Source: Armigeres subalbatus (taxonomy: Eukaryota; Arthropoda; Insecta; Diptera; Culicidae). Taken from it: a DNA stretch of 64,000 nt. Both the position numbers and the translations under genes were made by a program. The stretch lies in the NCBI RefSeq assembly GCF_024139115.2, contig NC_085141.1:225170307-225234306 (forward strand), given 5' to 3'. The notes under the pieces are model-generated. The model searched no databases, was not told the origin of the DNA, and was given only the letters and a program-made list of their open reading frames with translations. Below, piece by piece: positions 46,264 through 56,411 of this stretch. Positions within the stretch are counted from its first letter, which is position 1. Each line of letters starts with the position of its first letter.

Positions 46264-47925
46264 CTGCAACGATAAATAAAAACAACATATTATTAATAAC
46301 CTAATGACAACAGTAGTCGAAGTTCATTTATTCACAGTCCAATCACGATTATTGACTCATGTATTCGATGGAACAGTTTGTCACATGCGTCCGTTAGGAA
46401 AACCGCACTTTACTTGCTAACAAATTCTCCATTCTATTGAACGAGTAATAAATCATATCAGTGGCATTCAAGAATGAATAGGATAAAGTTGGATTTGAGG
46501 TGGCACATGGATCTGTATATTAATTATTGGAATTCCTTTTATCGATGATTCAAAAGTTTTCGATTCATAACGAGTTTGATGGCTACATATATCAATAAAC
46601 CATTGATTTTCTAACTTAGCGGGAGCGAGTCCAGATATTTTCATCCATAAAAAGTGACAATGTAATCTGTAACCGAACCGGAGCTAAAGCTGAAATATAT
46701 AACGCCCATAGATGCGCTTGTCACCCATGTCGTTTCAGTTGTTTGCTCATTTGATTTAGTTGGTGTACATGAATACAAAACTCATTCGATAGGAATATGG
46801 TTTATCTTTATTATTATTATATTTTGTCAATTTGTATGGTAAGATTTTTTCATTTGTAAGGATACTGTTAGTAAATCATAATGTTTTTTAACACAGGCTT
46901 ATCATTTAATACAATCATTGTTAGCTGCCTGGTTCTTCACAATAACACATGTTTGTAATAATAGCTTCCATGTGGATTTCATTCTAAGCATCCGTTCATT
47001 GCGATTTCCGCAGATTATATTGCCAACCTCTGCGGAATATTTCAAATCAACTGCCACTTTGTTCTGCCAACATTCTCACGGCTGGGATGCTCTATCCATC
47101 CGTATGGCACGAGATCATCAAGCGGCTATTAGTTTACACGTGGCCCAACCATCCCTATCGCTAATGAAGCCGCTTTCATCGATGATTGCACCACGGTTGC
47201 AGTAATGTCAAAAAGTTAATTACTTCATTTGGCTTTTGTATCCCCATAAACAATAATTCCCATTCAACCATCATTACGGTCAGCAAACGACGAACTCAAT
47301 CGGCGGGAACGCTTAGCAGTGCCAGCTTCAGCTGTGTGAAGAGTAGAGCTTTCGCGTGGCGAGCAAGTTCAAGATCAAGATCAATCAACCTGATGATGGA
47401 ACGGTCGAGCCACACGCTGGCAATTGAAAGCATGCTGAGGGTTACGATCTGTACAAGCTACGATTGAAATATCTGTGTATTGCCGCTAACCGCAAGTCGG
47501 GCACCTCACAATAGGGAATCAAGCAAAAGTGTGGTGACTTGCGGTTTGTGGCAATACAGTTGTTGACCCACCACTACTGACTGCTTGATGAAGCTATTCG
47601 TCTCCGAAGGCGTTGGGAAACGGTTACGGACCATTCTTCACATACTCTTAGAGGTTTCTTGTGCTTCGAGTGGTTGGTGTTTATTTCACGCTATATGATC
47701 ATGATGATGAACAAGTTTTACAACCGGCAGTTCAATGTGCAAATATTTTTTATAATCTATTATAAGACGGTAATTTATTAATAAGCAATCACATAAACGT
47801 ATACACGAATATGTTTGAAAATCTGGAGGAAGGAAACTGTGATTGTGAGGAACTAACAACTTGCGATTGAAAATAAAATTAATAAAGTTACAATTATAGC
47901 AAACGACAGCAAGTAGAGCTCTCAC
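46264..47925. other. Presumed 5' UTR intron or promoter region of the ABCG gene
   Basis: No repeat is recognised here, unlike most of the window, which fits single-copy gene-flanking DNA. At 47340-47530 the plus strand has a short coding-like frame (FRVASKFKIKINQPDDGTVEP, then a stop, then HAEGYDLYKLRLKYLCIAAN) that may be a pseudogene scrap. Confidence 0.4.
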
Positions 47926-47929
47926 TTAC

Positions 47930-48000
47930 CAAACTTATTTTTGATGCAATGTTGTTACGTTGACATTCATTGCTAAGTTTGATCGGTTTAATAGAAATGA
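47930..48000 (-). other. Candidate non-coding first exon of the ABCG gene (3' end at 47930)
   Basis: On the minus strand the sequence AGTTTG|GTAAGTGAG at 47930 is a consensus splice donor upstream of the 5' UTR acceptor at 46263. It is compatible with a non-coding first exon and a 1.7-kb intron. The exon's left limit and the promoter cannot be seen. The assignment rests only on this donor. Confidence 0.2.
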
Positions 48001-48203
48001 ATTATACGTATGTTAGCAGAATTCAGCGTTGCACTATATTAACATTCTGTAAAAAGTACAACACATTGAGTAAAAAGGAGATATCTTTTCTGTCAGATGA
48101 CCAATTTGCACCAAACCACCATGTATTCTTACAAAATTGGTTCCTCATCAATTGGAAGGTAAAGGTGATCAATAATGAATTATAGATTCTTTTATTTAAC
48201 AAT

Positions 48204-48350
48204 TCTCGTTTAACTTTTAAAAAGGACCTAAGTAACATTTTTTCATGAAATCATTTTAGTACTGCAAAAGATTTCATATTGGTCTGTTGATTGCAATATT
48301 CAATTTAATGCATGAATAAATGTTACATAGGTCCTTTTGAAATGTTAAGG
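48204..48350. mobile_element. Palindromic MITE, CTCGYTTAACTTTT family, copy 1
   Basis: CTCGTTTAACTTTTAAAAAG and GACCTAAGTAACATTTTTTC at the left are mirrored at the right (ATGTTACATAGGTCC, TTTGAAATGTTAAG). The second copy at 63141-63296 is better kept. Confidence 0.75.
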
Positions 48351-48900
48351 ACCTAGGATAGGATGTGACAACTCAATTGAGACTGCCTTGTTGTTTTTTA
48401 GTCGGTTGCTCTGACGAGGTGGTCGCCAGTGCAGCCAAAGTCATTTGGTACACAATCTTCCAAATATCATGTATCAAAATTTGATGTTTTTCTTTCCGTT
48501 CCATCCATTATTTATATAAGAGAAGCGAAAGACTAACAGAGAGAAGTTTTAGCTAATGTAAATATGACTTTGAGATCGAAAATGACAGAAAAGTGAATCG
48601 TAATGCTTAAAATCAACAGTTTTAAACCTTTACAACCCTTGAGAATAATTAATATGGCGTTTGCAGTTCAATATTAATTTATTTTTTACCAAAAAACTAA
48701 AACTCAAACATTTACGTATTTTGCCTGATATAAACTTTACAAACCTGCAACACGGCCAAACTAACAACATGCTGCCCTACGAAAAACGCGCCGCCACCAA
48801 TCGAAGTAATCGATTGTCATTTTCAACCAATCAGCAACCGGTACGATTGTGACAGCAAATCGGTACGATTTTTACTGACTACTTGGCACATCCTATCCTA
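48351..48900. other. Intergenic sequence, no gene seen
   Basis: Short frames such as 48661-48852 have no recognisable domain. Confidence 0.4.
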
Positions 48901-48901
48901 G

Positions 48902-49113
48902 TTAAGGACAATCCTCACGGAATCCAAATTCAAAAGGCACACCACTCGATACGTAAGTTACGTACAACTGTCATTTTTGTTATTTCACGCATGCTACGAC
49001 GCAGCAAAGCTGAAATAATAAAAATGACAGTTATGTGTTGCTTCCGTATTAAATGATGTGTCCTTAAAAATGCGCGTGCTTTTGAATTTAGGTTCCGTGA
49101 GGAGTGTCCTTAA
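48902..49113. mobile_element. Palindromic MITE with TTAA-type ends, copy C (best preserved)
   Basis: It runs from TTAAGGACAATCCTCACGG to CCGTGAGGAGTGTCCTTAA. Inner arms ACAACTGTCATTTTTGTTAT and ATAAAAATGACAGTT pair. The TTAA at each end may be the target duplication, as in piggyBac-type elements; this is an inference. Confidence 0.8.
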
Positions 49114-49242
49114 GCAAGAATTCATATAGTCGATTCTTACTCATCTGTAACCGCAGATGGCCATGAGATGGGCTTCCGAAAAATCCGGAACGCCCGTAAA
49201 AATTATCCATTTGTATAGTTCTTCCTAGAGCAGCGCGATTCT

Positions 49243-49490
49243 GACGTAGGACTACGGCTGTGTTGTATACTGGGGTACAGTTTGCGATAGTAAAGCTTTT
49301 TTAAGACATGATATACTTTGAACGTTAATGTCTCAGTCGTTTCTTGGATCTCCATTTTTAGGGCCATTCAATCAAGGAATAGTAAACGCATCTATAAAGC
49401 CTTCTAAAATGTTTTTTTATAATGGCTGTCGGAGTGATGGTTGCAAAGAATTCAACCTCAACGATGGCATCTGTTGCAGTTTAGCGTTAG
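49243..49490. mobile_element. Terminal fragment of the TGACGTAGGACTACG element
   Basis: TGACGTAGGACTACGGCTGT, CTGGGGTACA and ATACTTTGAACGTTAATGTC match, in order, the reverse complement of 52396-52230. Only this end is present. Confidence 0.75.
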
Positions 49491-49499
49491 ATCATAGAG

Positions 49500-49620
49500 G
49501 GATGACCTCCGAAAACGATACCAGCAGAGTAATGCGGAGACGAATCATGGCAGGAAATCGTACGTACTCCGGACTCTACAAAACGCTCTGATCGAATAGA
49601 GTTCATCGCCGTACCAAACT
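49500..49620 (+). mobile_element. RTE family 2 fragment, left half of a split copy
   Basis: ACGATACCAGCAGAGTAATG through CTCTACAAAACGCTCTGATC to GCCGTACCAAACT matches 5595-5700 of the longer copy. The similarity stops exactly where a Feilai SINE starts and resumes at 52731. Confidence 0.85.
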
Positions 49621-49827
49621 TCTTCTTCTTGGCATTACATCCTCTACAGAGACACTGCCAACATTGGCGATCTTAGTGCTCATTCAGCATCTCCACATTT
49701 ATTAACGGCGAGGTTTCTAAGCCAAGTTACCATTTTTGCATTCGTTTATCACGAGGCTAACACGATAATATTTTTTATATCCAGGGAAGTCGAAGAAACT
49801 TGCATCCCAAAAATTTCCTTGACCGGA
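49621..49827 (-). mobile_element. Feilai-type SINE, left (tail and body) half of a split copy
   Basis: The tail TCTTCTTCTTGGCATTAC and the body to TTTCCTTGACCGGA are present; the tRNA-like head continues at 52640. Target duplication of this SINE: CCGTACCAAACT at 49609-49620 and CCGTACTAATCT at 52719-52730. Confidence 0.88.
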
Positions 49828-50738
49828 CGCCCAAGCAGCACAAATTGTTTCATTATTGAACATTTCACTGTATTGCAACTATTCGGAAAGAAACTATCTT
49901 TGCGTATGTGCCATCAAATATAACTCTCCTGCAACCTAAAAAGCGCAAGAGGTGGAGCCTACGGAAACATCCTTCGATTGCAGTAAAATTGCAATATTGT
50001 TGCAAAATACTACAGCGGAAAAAAATAAAATAAAAATATAAAACTGGATTCGATTTATGAATCTTGTGATTGATAGTCCTTCACTCTACCACAGCACCAT
50101 TCAACACTTCCAAGGGACTGCATGTTGACACACTATAAAAACCATACGATTATGAAGTTTTGTACTCGTGTTTCCTGTTACTTGATTGCACCATCACAAG
50201 AAAAAAATGTGAGTTGTCAAAACGTTGAATGATGCTAAATTATACATGAAGACACACTCAACTTATCTGCAACATAATTTAAACAAACAATTAAATTTAG
50301 AAAGACGCATTGAAGTTACATGGTAAAAACTCAAAGGTGCAGCCCAATCGGGTTGTACGCAAAGGTGACGTAGGACTACGTAGCTTTTCGAAATTGATAG
50401 TATTTGCCATAATAATTTGTGTCGTTTTATTAACATTGAGCAAACTGCTCGGAGGCCAACTGAATCAAGAAGTCGAATAGTTGTTCCCAGTTGGATGGAC
50501 TTTGAGTCTCTAACCGTGGAATTAACATGACTCATTGGCCGCTGAAGCCACTCGACTGGCTTTCAGTCGGGGGCATCACAAACCTTACTTTGCCACGGAC
50601 GCTTACATCGCGGGCGAAGACCAAACGTTGCATATAAATATATTTGTGTTCGGTTTCACGCCACTTCTGATTCTGCTTATTTCTCCTTTATTTCGGCCAT
50701 TTTTGAGGATGGTGTCCTCCAAAAAGGTCTTTATGCAT

Positions 50739-50995
50739 ACAAAAGAAGGTTGATCCGACAATCCGATATGAACTTTCTTTAAAGTGCAAAACTCAATCAT
50801 AACTAGCAAATTTGATAGCGCGGCGGAGGGAGATGATGCAATTAATTTGAACGGGTGGAATCACTAACAGCAACCAAGCTACCACGCAAAACCCGATGCC
50901 GCCGAAACAATCCATTTTCGCAATTAACTCTTTCTTTCCATAAAATACTGGTCCTGAGAAGAACCAATTTTCTTTTCTCAATGCGTCTTTCCATT
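50739..50995. repeat. Direct repeat, left copy
   Basis: Closely similar to 51567-51830. The similar minus-strand reading (about 60 residues in each copy) contains MDCFGGIGF and is followed by a hydrophobic stretch, so it may be a relic of coding sequence; I do not recognise it. Confidence 0.75.
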
Positions 50996-51100
50996 AACTA
51001 ACTGCATCCAAACGCTTGACAGTACCTTGCGTTGAAATTGTTCGACCGCCTTCGTGCTGCTGTGTCCGCTCCGCTGCATCGAATGTCGAACCGAATCCCG

Positions 51101-51297
51101 ATCAAAACGGCTCGCGCGCGCCAAGTAGCAGCTTTCTTGTATTTAATAAATTAAGCCCGTTAGCCCCGCCCCTTTGTGATCTAATATGGGTGTAAATAAA
51201 ATGTGCACTCATATCGATTAATGAAGGGGCGGGGCTAATGGAATTACTTCATTAGATATAAGAAAGCTGCTTTTCGGCGCGCGCGAGCCTTTTCGAT
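51101..51297. mobile_element. G+C-rich foldback element
   Basis: ATCAAAACGGCTCGCGCGCG at the left pairs with CGCGCGCGAGCCTTTTCGAT at the right; inside, AGCAGCTTTCTTGTAT and ATATAAGAAAGCTGCT pair, then TTAGCCCCGCCCCTT and AAGGGGCGGGGCTAA pair perfectly. It is about 197 bp, clearly G+C-richer than its surroundings, and non-coding. Confidence 0.85.
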
Positions 51298-51566
51298 GTG
51301 GATTTCGCAGACAACGGACCATTCGGAGAATGACAAATTCTAAGAATCCTATGAAATTTTCTCGATTCTGAATTTGGTTATGAGATGTAGTTTATCTTAG
51401 AATGTGTATTGTTACGAGGAATAACAGCAGAAATTTCTCTCAAGACGAAGTTTCTCCATATTACCAATTATTATCTCTTGCCATCTGTCTGTCCGAGCGA
51501 CGTTCACCGATGGGTGGTTGCTGTAGAAAGTTTCCACTGAGGTGGCGTCTTCATTGATTTTATACA

Positions 51567-51830
51567 AAAGAAGGCTGATCCGACTATCCGAAATAAACTT
51601 TCTTCAAAGTGCAAAACTCAATCGTAAATAGCGAATTTGATAGCGCGTCGGAGGGAGATGATGTAGTGAATTTGAATGGATGGATCCACTAACAGCAACC
51701 AAACTACCACGCCAAACCCGATGCCACCGAAGCAGTCCATTTTCACAATTAACTCTTTCTTGTCGTAAAATGTTGGTCCTGAGAAGAACCAATTTTCTTT
51801 TCCCAATGTTCCTTTCCAACTAAATGACAC
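51567..51830. repeat. Direct repeat, right copy
   Basis: Partner of 50739-50995. Differences are scattered substitutions, so the duplication is not recent. Confidence 0.75.
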
Positions 51831-52639
51831 CACAATTTGTAATAAATTTTCAGCATCGGCACTGGCGGTGCGGGATCGCCACAGTGCTATTTTTATGGTC
51901 AACCTTTTCTTCATATGAAATTCTGGTTCGTTGAGGTTGAATGATCTGCAGCAACATATCGAGCACCACCACCAATGCGATGGATTTCCTTTGAAAATGT
52001 CATTAGCGCCTCCGTGATGCTGTGTCCGCTCCGCTGCGATCGCTTTGATGCGTCTGCTCTGCGTAAAATCTTGTTCAAACTGAGGATTAGATCCAAACCC
52101 GCAAGTGATTGATTTTTGATGTCTGTGCTAGTGATGCATGTACGTGATTGGTTGGTTGACCTATTTCTAAACTTTTTATCAATTTTCGATAATAAATAGT
52201 TAAAATTCAGTATTTTCATATAAATACAAAGAAGCGTTGACTCATCATTGATCGAATGGTCCAAAAAATTATAAATCCATCGAGAAACGGCTGAGATATT
52301 AAAGTTCAAAGTCTATCATATTTTCGTGACGTTCCCCGATGTTCGCAATCGTAAAGCGTACCCCAATATAGAATAAACAGACATAGTCCTACGTCAAAAA
52401 TATGCAACTTTATGATTTTGTTTCGTGTTTGCAACATGAAGTACAGTTTTCTTTGTTTGTTTGTTTCCAAATGCCAAACACGTACTGCATTGCAATTTTA
52501 ATGAAAGATTGATCACAATTCGAACGTTTTGGACATCTTGATGCAACTTTTTCGTGCTTTGATGTTTTCCCAATGCCTTTAATGAAACTCAATAGAAACA
52601 AGGTGCTTTTAGGAAGATGTTGCGTGTGCTACTTGGGCG

Positions 52640-52718
52640 TGGATTCTAACCCAGCCATCTTCAGCATTGTATTGATTTGTAGCCGCGCATTTTACCGCAC
52701 GGCTAAGGAAGGCCCCGG
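52640..52718 (-). mobile_element. Feilai-type SINE, right (tRNA-like head) half of a split copy
   Basis: The head reads, on the plus strand, GATTCTAACCCAGCCATCTT and CGCACGGCTAAGGAAGGCCCC. It completes the copy begun at 49621-49827. Confidence 0.88.
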
Positions 52719-52730
52719 CCGTACTAATCT

Positions 52731-53135
52731 TGCTATCTACAAAACGCTCAGTAGTACTCTACGAACACGAGACCTGGACAATGCTCGTGGAGGACTAGGA
52801 GGACGTGGAGCACAATATCTATGACAATCTATGGGTGCAGATGGAAGATGGTACATGGAGGAGGCGGTTGAACTACGAGTTGCAATAACATTCACACTGC
52901 GAAATTCGCCCGACTGCGATGGGGTGGGCACGTAGTCCGAATGTTGGACAGCAATCCGGTGGAAATGGTTCTCGACAACAACCCGACGGGCACAAAAAGG
53001 CACCACCCCTAAGCAGACTGTGTGGCTGCCGACGTACAGCCAAGGACTGAGCAAGATGGAGACGACTGTTATGTCCATGGTTGTGCAGTAGCTATGCCGG
53101 CCTTAGGCTGAATAAATAAATACATAAATAAATAA
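52731..53135 (+). mobile_element. RTE family 2 fragment, right half and 3' end of a split copy
   Basis: It resumes with CTATCTACAAAACGCTCAGT and continues through ATGCTCGTGGAGGACTAGG and GGTGGGCACGTAGTCCGAAT to GCCGGCCTTAGGCTGAATAA and an AAATAAAT tail. Several deletions break the frame. It is the 3' partner of 49500-49620. Confidence 0.85.
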
Positions 53136-53466
53136 ATAATGATTAAAAGTAAATTGGCCCTTTTCAGGATCAAAAATTTAAAATGAAAAGGATAGAGTAA
53201 GAGTGAGTAGGACAGGTAAATCTTCGGAAAATCACAACCGGAGTAGCCGCAGCATCTATTTGCTATTTCGTGGCAAATCATTGAGTAGTGATTTTTGGCA
53301 GTAGAGGCGCATTATTAAAATAAATCGGTCCTCATCAGGACCACCTTTTTACAAAGAAGAAGGTTTGATTTGCCGTATTTTATTATTATTGTCTTTATTT
53401 ACGAGATTTTCGGCCCTAGGTCGGTTCATCTTGACCCGTATTTGATTTTTTTAATAATAATCTTAA
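53136..53466. other. Intergenic sequence, no gene seen
   Basis: AT-rich; no domain or boundary seen apart from the retrotransposon tail at the left. Confidence 0.4.
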
Positions 53467-53716
53467 TCTATATACATAAAAATGAATTTCTGTCTGTCTG
53501 AACCTTATAGACTCCGGAACTAATGAACCGATCGGCGTGAAAATTTGTATGTAGAGGTTTTTGCGGCCGGGGAAGGTTCTTAAAATGGTTCGAGACCCCT
53601 CCCTCCTTTGGAAAGGGGAGCTCCCATACAAATGAGACATAAATTTCTGCATAACTCAAGAACTAATCATAAAATAAATCAATTTTAGGCGAAACAAAGT
53701 TCGTCGGGTCTGCTAG
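53467..53716. mobile_element. Helitron-like non-autonomous element
   Basis: It starts TCTATATACATAAAAATGAA after an A and ends GGGTCTGCTAG before a T: a 5' TC, a 3' CTAG and an A/T target, as in Helitrons. A short CGAA...TTCG hairpin precedes the end. Inside are GAACTAATGAACCGATCGG and AAATTTGTATGTAGAGG. It is 250 bp and has no coding sequence. Confidence 0.7.
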
Positions 53717-54377
53717 TAATATAATAATAATAAAGTGAAATTTCTTGCAAAACTCGGAATTGTTTTTCTGCTGTTAGTGGTTGTAAAGATGGTTGGATAA
53801 TAATTGATCGCCACACTATAAAGCACAATCCCGTGGTGACTGCAGAAAATTCGATGGCGTCGCTATAGGTCCTAGTGTCGGCCGTTGGCAAATGGTTGGT
53901 GCACAAAATGTATTCGCAGAAATGGTGTCTGTAGTAATTCAGCGATAAATCATCGAGTGGCTAATGTGAAGGCCTTATAAAAAAAATATTGTTGCGCTTT
54001 TCCCGAATTTTTCATTGCGATTAAGTAGATCCGTTAGAATATTCAATTCGCTTTTCTAAACTAAAACAACAACCAAATGTCTGAATCCTAGATGATAAGT
54101 TCATTTTAAACCGCTCCTTTCAAGTCACTAACAGCAGCGAAACGAGTCGAATTTTGCAAGAAAATATTACTTGAGCATCAAATTCAAATATGGCAAAATG
54201 GTGTTAAATGGTGTCCCTGAAAAGGAACGATTTATTTTAATAATACGTCTTTGTATTCACCAACACTATGCGAAGTAATGTCACTTGAGTGCTGCTGCCA
54301 AACATCACGTCTCGATGATTTGCCGCAGCTTTCCTCTATCTAATCCTAGCCCATTAGCTCCTTCCCTTTGTTTATCA
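53717..54377. other. Intergenic sequence, no gene seen
   Basis: No recognisable domain or repeat boundary. Confidence 0.4.
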
Positions 54378-54655
54378 TCTTCTTCTTCTTATTGGCATTA
54401 CATCCCCACACTGGGACAGAGCCGCCTCGCAGCTTAGTGTTCGTTAAGCACTTCCACAGTTATCAACTGCGAGGTTTCCAAGCAAAGTTACAATTTTTGC
54501 ATTCGTATAACATGAGGCTAACACGATGATACTTTTATGCCCAGGGAAGTCGAGACAATTTCCAATCCGAAAATTGCCTAGACCGGCATCGGGAATCGAA
54601 CCCAGCCACCCTCAGCATGGTCTTGCTTTGTAGCCGAGCGTCTTATCGCCCGGCT
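54378..54655 (-). mobile_element. Feilai-type SINE, slightly 5'-truncated
   Basis: The tail is at the left (TCTTCTTCTTATTGGCATTA) and the body contains CCCAGGGAAGTCGAGACAAT. The head ends at CGCCCGGCTAA, lacking the last bases of the tRNA-like part seen at 59520. Confidence 0.85.
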
Positions 54656-54749
54656 AATCTCAACGTGGACGTCTGTTATGATTTTGCTATAAGTTATCGT
54701 GTTGCCGTTATCAGCATCAGCAGCACTTAAGACAAATTTAATGAAAATC

Positions 54750-55710
54750 ATTGCACGCCGGGAAATTAGGAGGAAAAAAATATTTTCACCTTGAAGATGA
54801 TATTTTAGGAACAAAGTGTCTTCAGCAAAGTCAAAGCTTATCATTTTAGCTTTATTTTAATTTTTTTTTTCAATGGTGAGATAAATAAACTTCTTCATTT
54901 CTAATTTTAGCATTGTACGATGTTCTAAAAAGTTGTTTCTTATTTAACTGTGAGGCACTTTGCTGAAGAAACCATTGTTGCACGTCATTTGTATCATTTG
55001 TTATGATAATTAAAAAAAATGTTAGGGTGACCCTAAGAAACTAATATTTTGATTGTAACTATTTGGTTTTAATTTTTATCGAAGTGGCGTCTTCTTCAAA
55101 GTTTTAGAGCATAAAAAAATGCACGTTGGTTACACAAATGAGTAAATAAATTGGTGGATTGCAGAGATATCACTGTTTTTCTTGAAAAAGATCCGTCATT
55201 TTCAAATGCCTGTATTTTTGAAAGGGGGATCCATTTCTTCCTGGGTTAGACAGGGCTAAGGATTGCTTTGCATATTTTGGAACAAGGGAATTTGAGGTTT
55301 TTCATCATTTAAAAAAAAATGGTTATTTGTACGAGAAAATCAAAATAATCAGTTCTAGAAGTGTTGTAAAACCTAAAATCCCGCCCAATCGTATTCACTC
55401 GGTTGTGCAAGTAAAACGTGCATTTTTTTTTAATTACCATAACAAATGGTACAAAAGACGTACAACAATGGTTTCTTCAGCAAAGTGGCTCAAAATTAAA
55501 TAAGGAACAACTTTCCAGAACATGGAACATTGCTAAAATTGAAAATATGGGTGTTGAAAAATTTATATCACCACCCTATTGCAACAAACTTCAAAATAAA
55601 GCTTGAATAATAAGCTTTGATTTTGCTGAAGACACTTTGTTCCTAAAATATCATCTTCATGGTGATAATATTTGTTTTCCTCCTAATTTCCCAGCGTGGC
55701 CCACCGTGCA
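54750..55710. mobile_element. Foldback element with arms of about 90-100 bp
   Basis: The left arm (54750-54845) contains CGGGAAATTAGGAGGAAAAA, CACCTTGAAGATGATATTTT and AACAAAGTGTCTTCAGC; the right arm (55608-55710) is its inverted copy. A second, inner pair (CTGAAGAAACCATTGTTGCA near 54962 and the inverse near 55455) is also present. The interior has no recognisable protein. Confidence 0.8.
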
Positions 55711-55889
55711 TTTTCGGCAGTAAGTGAAATATTCTCGCATTGTATTACCTTCATACGGATTTTCTGACTAAAACATGGCCTACTTTTCATTTTTAGTACT
55801 TTAGACTAGTTTTCTTTTGCATTGGTACACGTAAAAAAATAATATAATTCGGCATAAGAACCTTACACAAACTGTATAATAATTTTGCA
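55711..55889. other. Short spacer, nothing seen
   Basis: AT-rich sequence between two inverted-repeat elements. Confidence 0.4.
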
Positions 55890-55891
55890 TA

Positions 55892-56409
55892 GGGTAAAAC
55901 GTCCTATCGTTGTGGTATGTCCTAATGTTGCGGTAGTGTCAAAATAGTCCATTCTGGATATAATAGAATCAAAAACAATTGTGGATACGCTAAAACTCTT
56001 CGAATTAACGACTAAAACAGCTTTTGTTTGACGAAATTCAGTTCAAAATTATGAAAAAGTAACATTTTTCATTAAAAATTTGAATCATATTGCGGTAGTG
56101 CTAAGGTCCTATTGTTGTGGTATCGATCTCCATAAGAATTACATGCAATACCGCAACAATAGGACTGACCTTGAGCAAATGCCGCAACGATAGGCAACTA
56201 CTTCCTATTATTGCGGTAGTATGTTTTTATTGTGATAAAAACAAAACAACATAAGTATAGCACAATTGACGTAATATTTACGAAACTATAGTTAACGAGC
56301 AACCTATTCGACTACTGCAATGTGGAAAAAGACCAATTTTTAAAGAATTTTTGAAATCAATTGTGTTTTGACACAGTGCATAACCCCTCCATAAAAGGTC
56401 GTTTTACCC
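55892..56409. mobile_element. TA-flanked MITE, GGGTAAAACG ends
   Basis: GGGTAAAACGTCCTATCG and its inverse GGTCGTTTTACCC are flanked by TA (55890-55891, 56410-56411). TTGCGGTAGT / GTCCTATTGTTGTGG boxes recur at least six times inside, on both strands. It is 518 bp and non-coding. Confidence 0.85.
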
Positions 56410-56411
56410 TA

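Larger units (their letters stand above)
50366..52396. mobile_element. Inverted-repeat element TGACGTAGGACTACG with internal direct duplication
   Basis: The ends TGACGTAGGACTACG and CATAGTCCTACGTCA are inverted. The interior has a direct repeat: 50739-50995 and 51567-51830 share long stretches (CAAAAGAAGG, GGAGGGAGATGATG, CACTAACAGCAACCAA, CTGAGAAGAACCAATTTTCT), and TGTGTCCGCTCCGCTGC recurs after each. A foldback (51101-51297) lies between the two. The minus-strand frame ENWFFSGP...FGGIGF is shared but of unknown meaning. Confidence 0.75.
49828..52639. mobile_element. Inverted-repeat element CGCCCAAGYAGCACA inserted in the SINE
   Basis: The left end CGCCCAAGCAGCACAAATTG and right end GTGTGCTACTTGGGCG are inverted. 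The Feilai sequence is continuous across it (GACCGG... then ...GGATTCTAACCCAGCC). It encloses the element at 50366-52396. No transposase is recognised. Confidence 0.75.

Noticed and set aside
46918..47205. 95-residue plus-strand frame upstream of the ABCG gene
   Set aside because: No recognisable domain, no splice context and no repeat of the frame elsewhere; probably chance.
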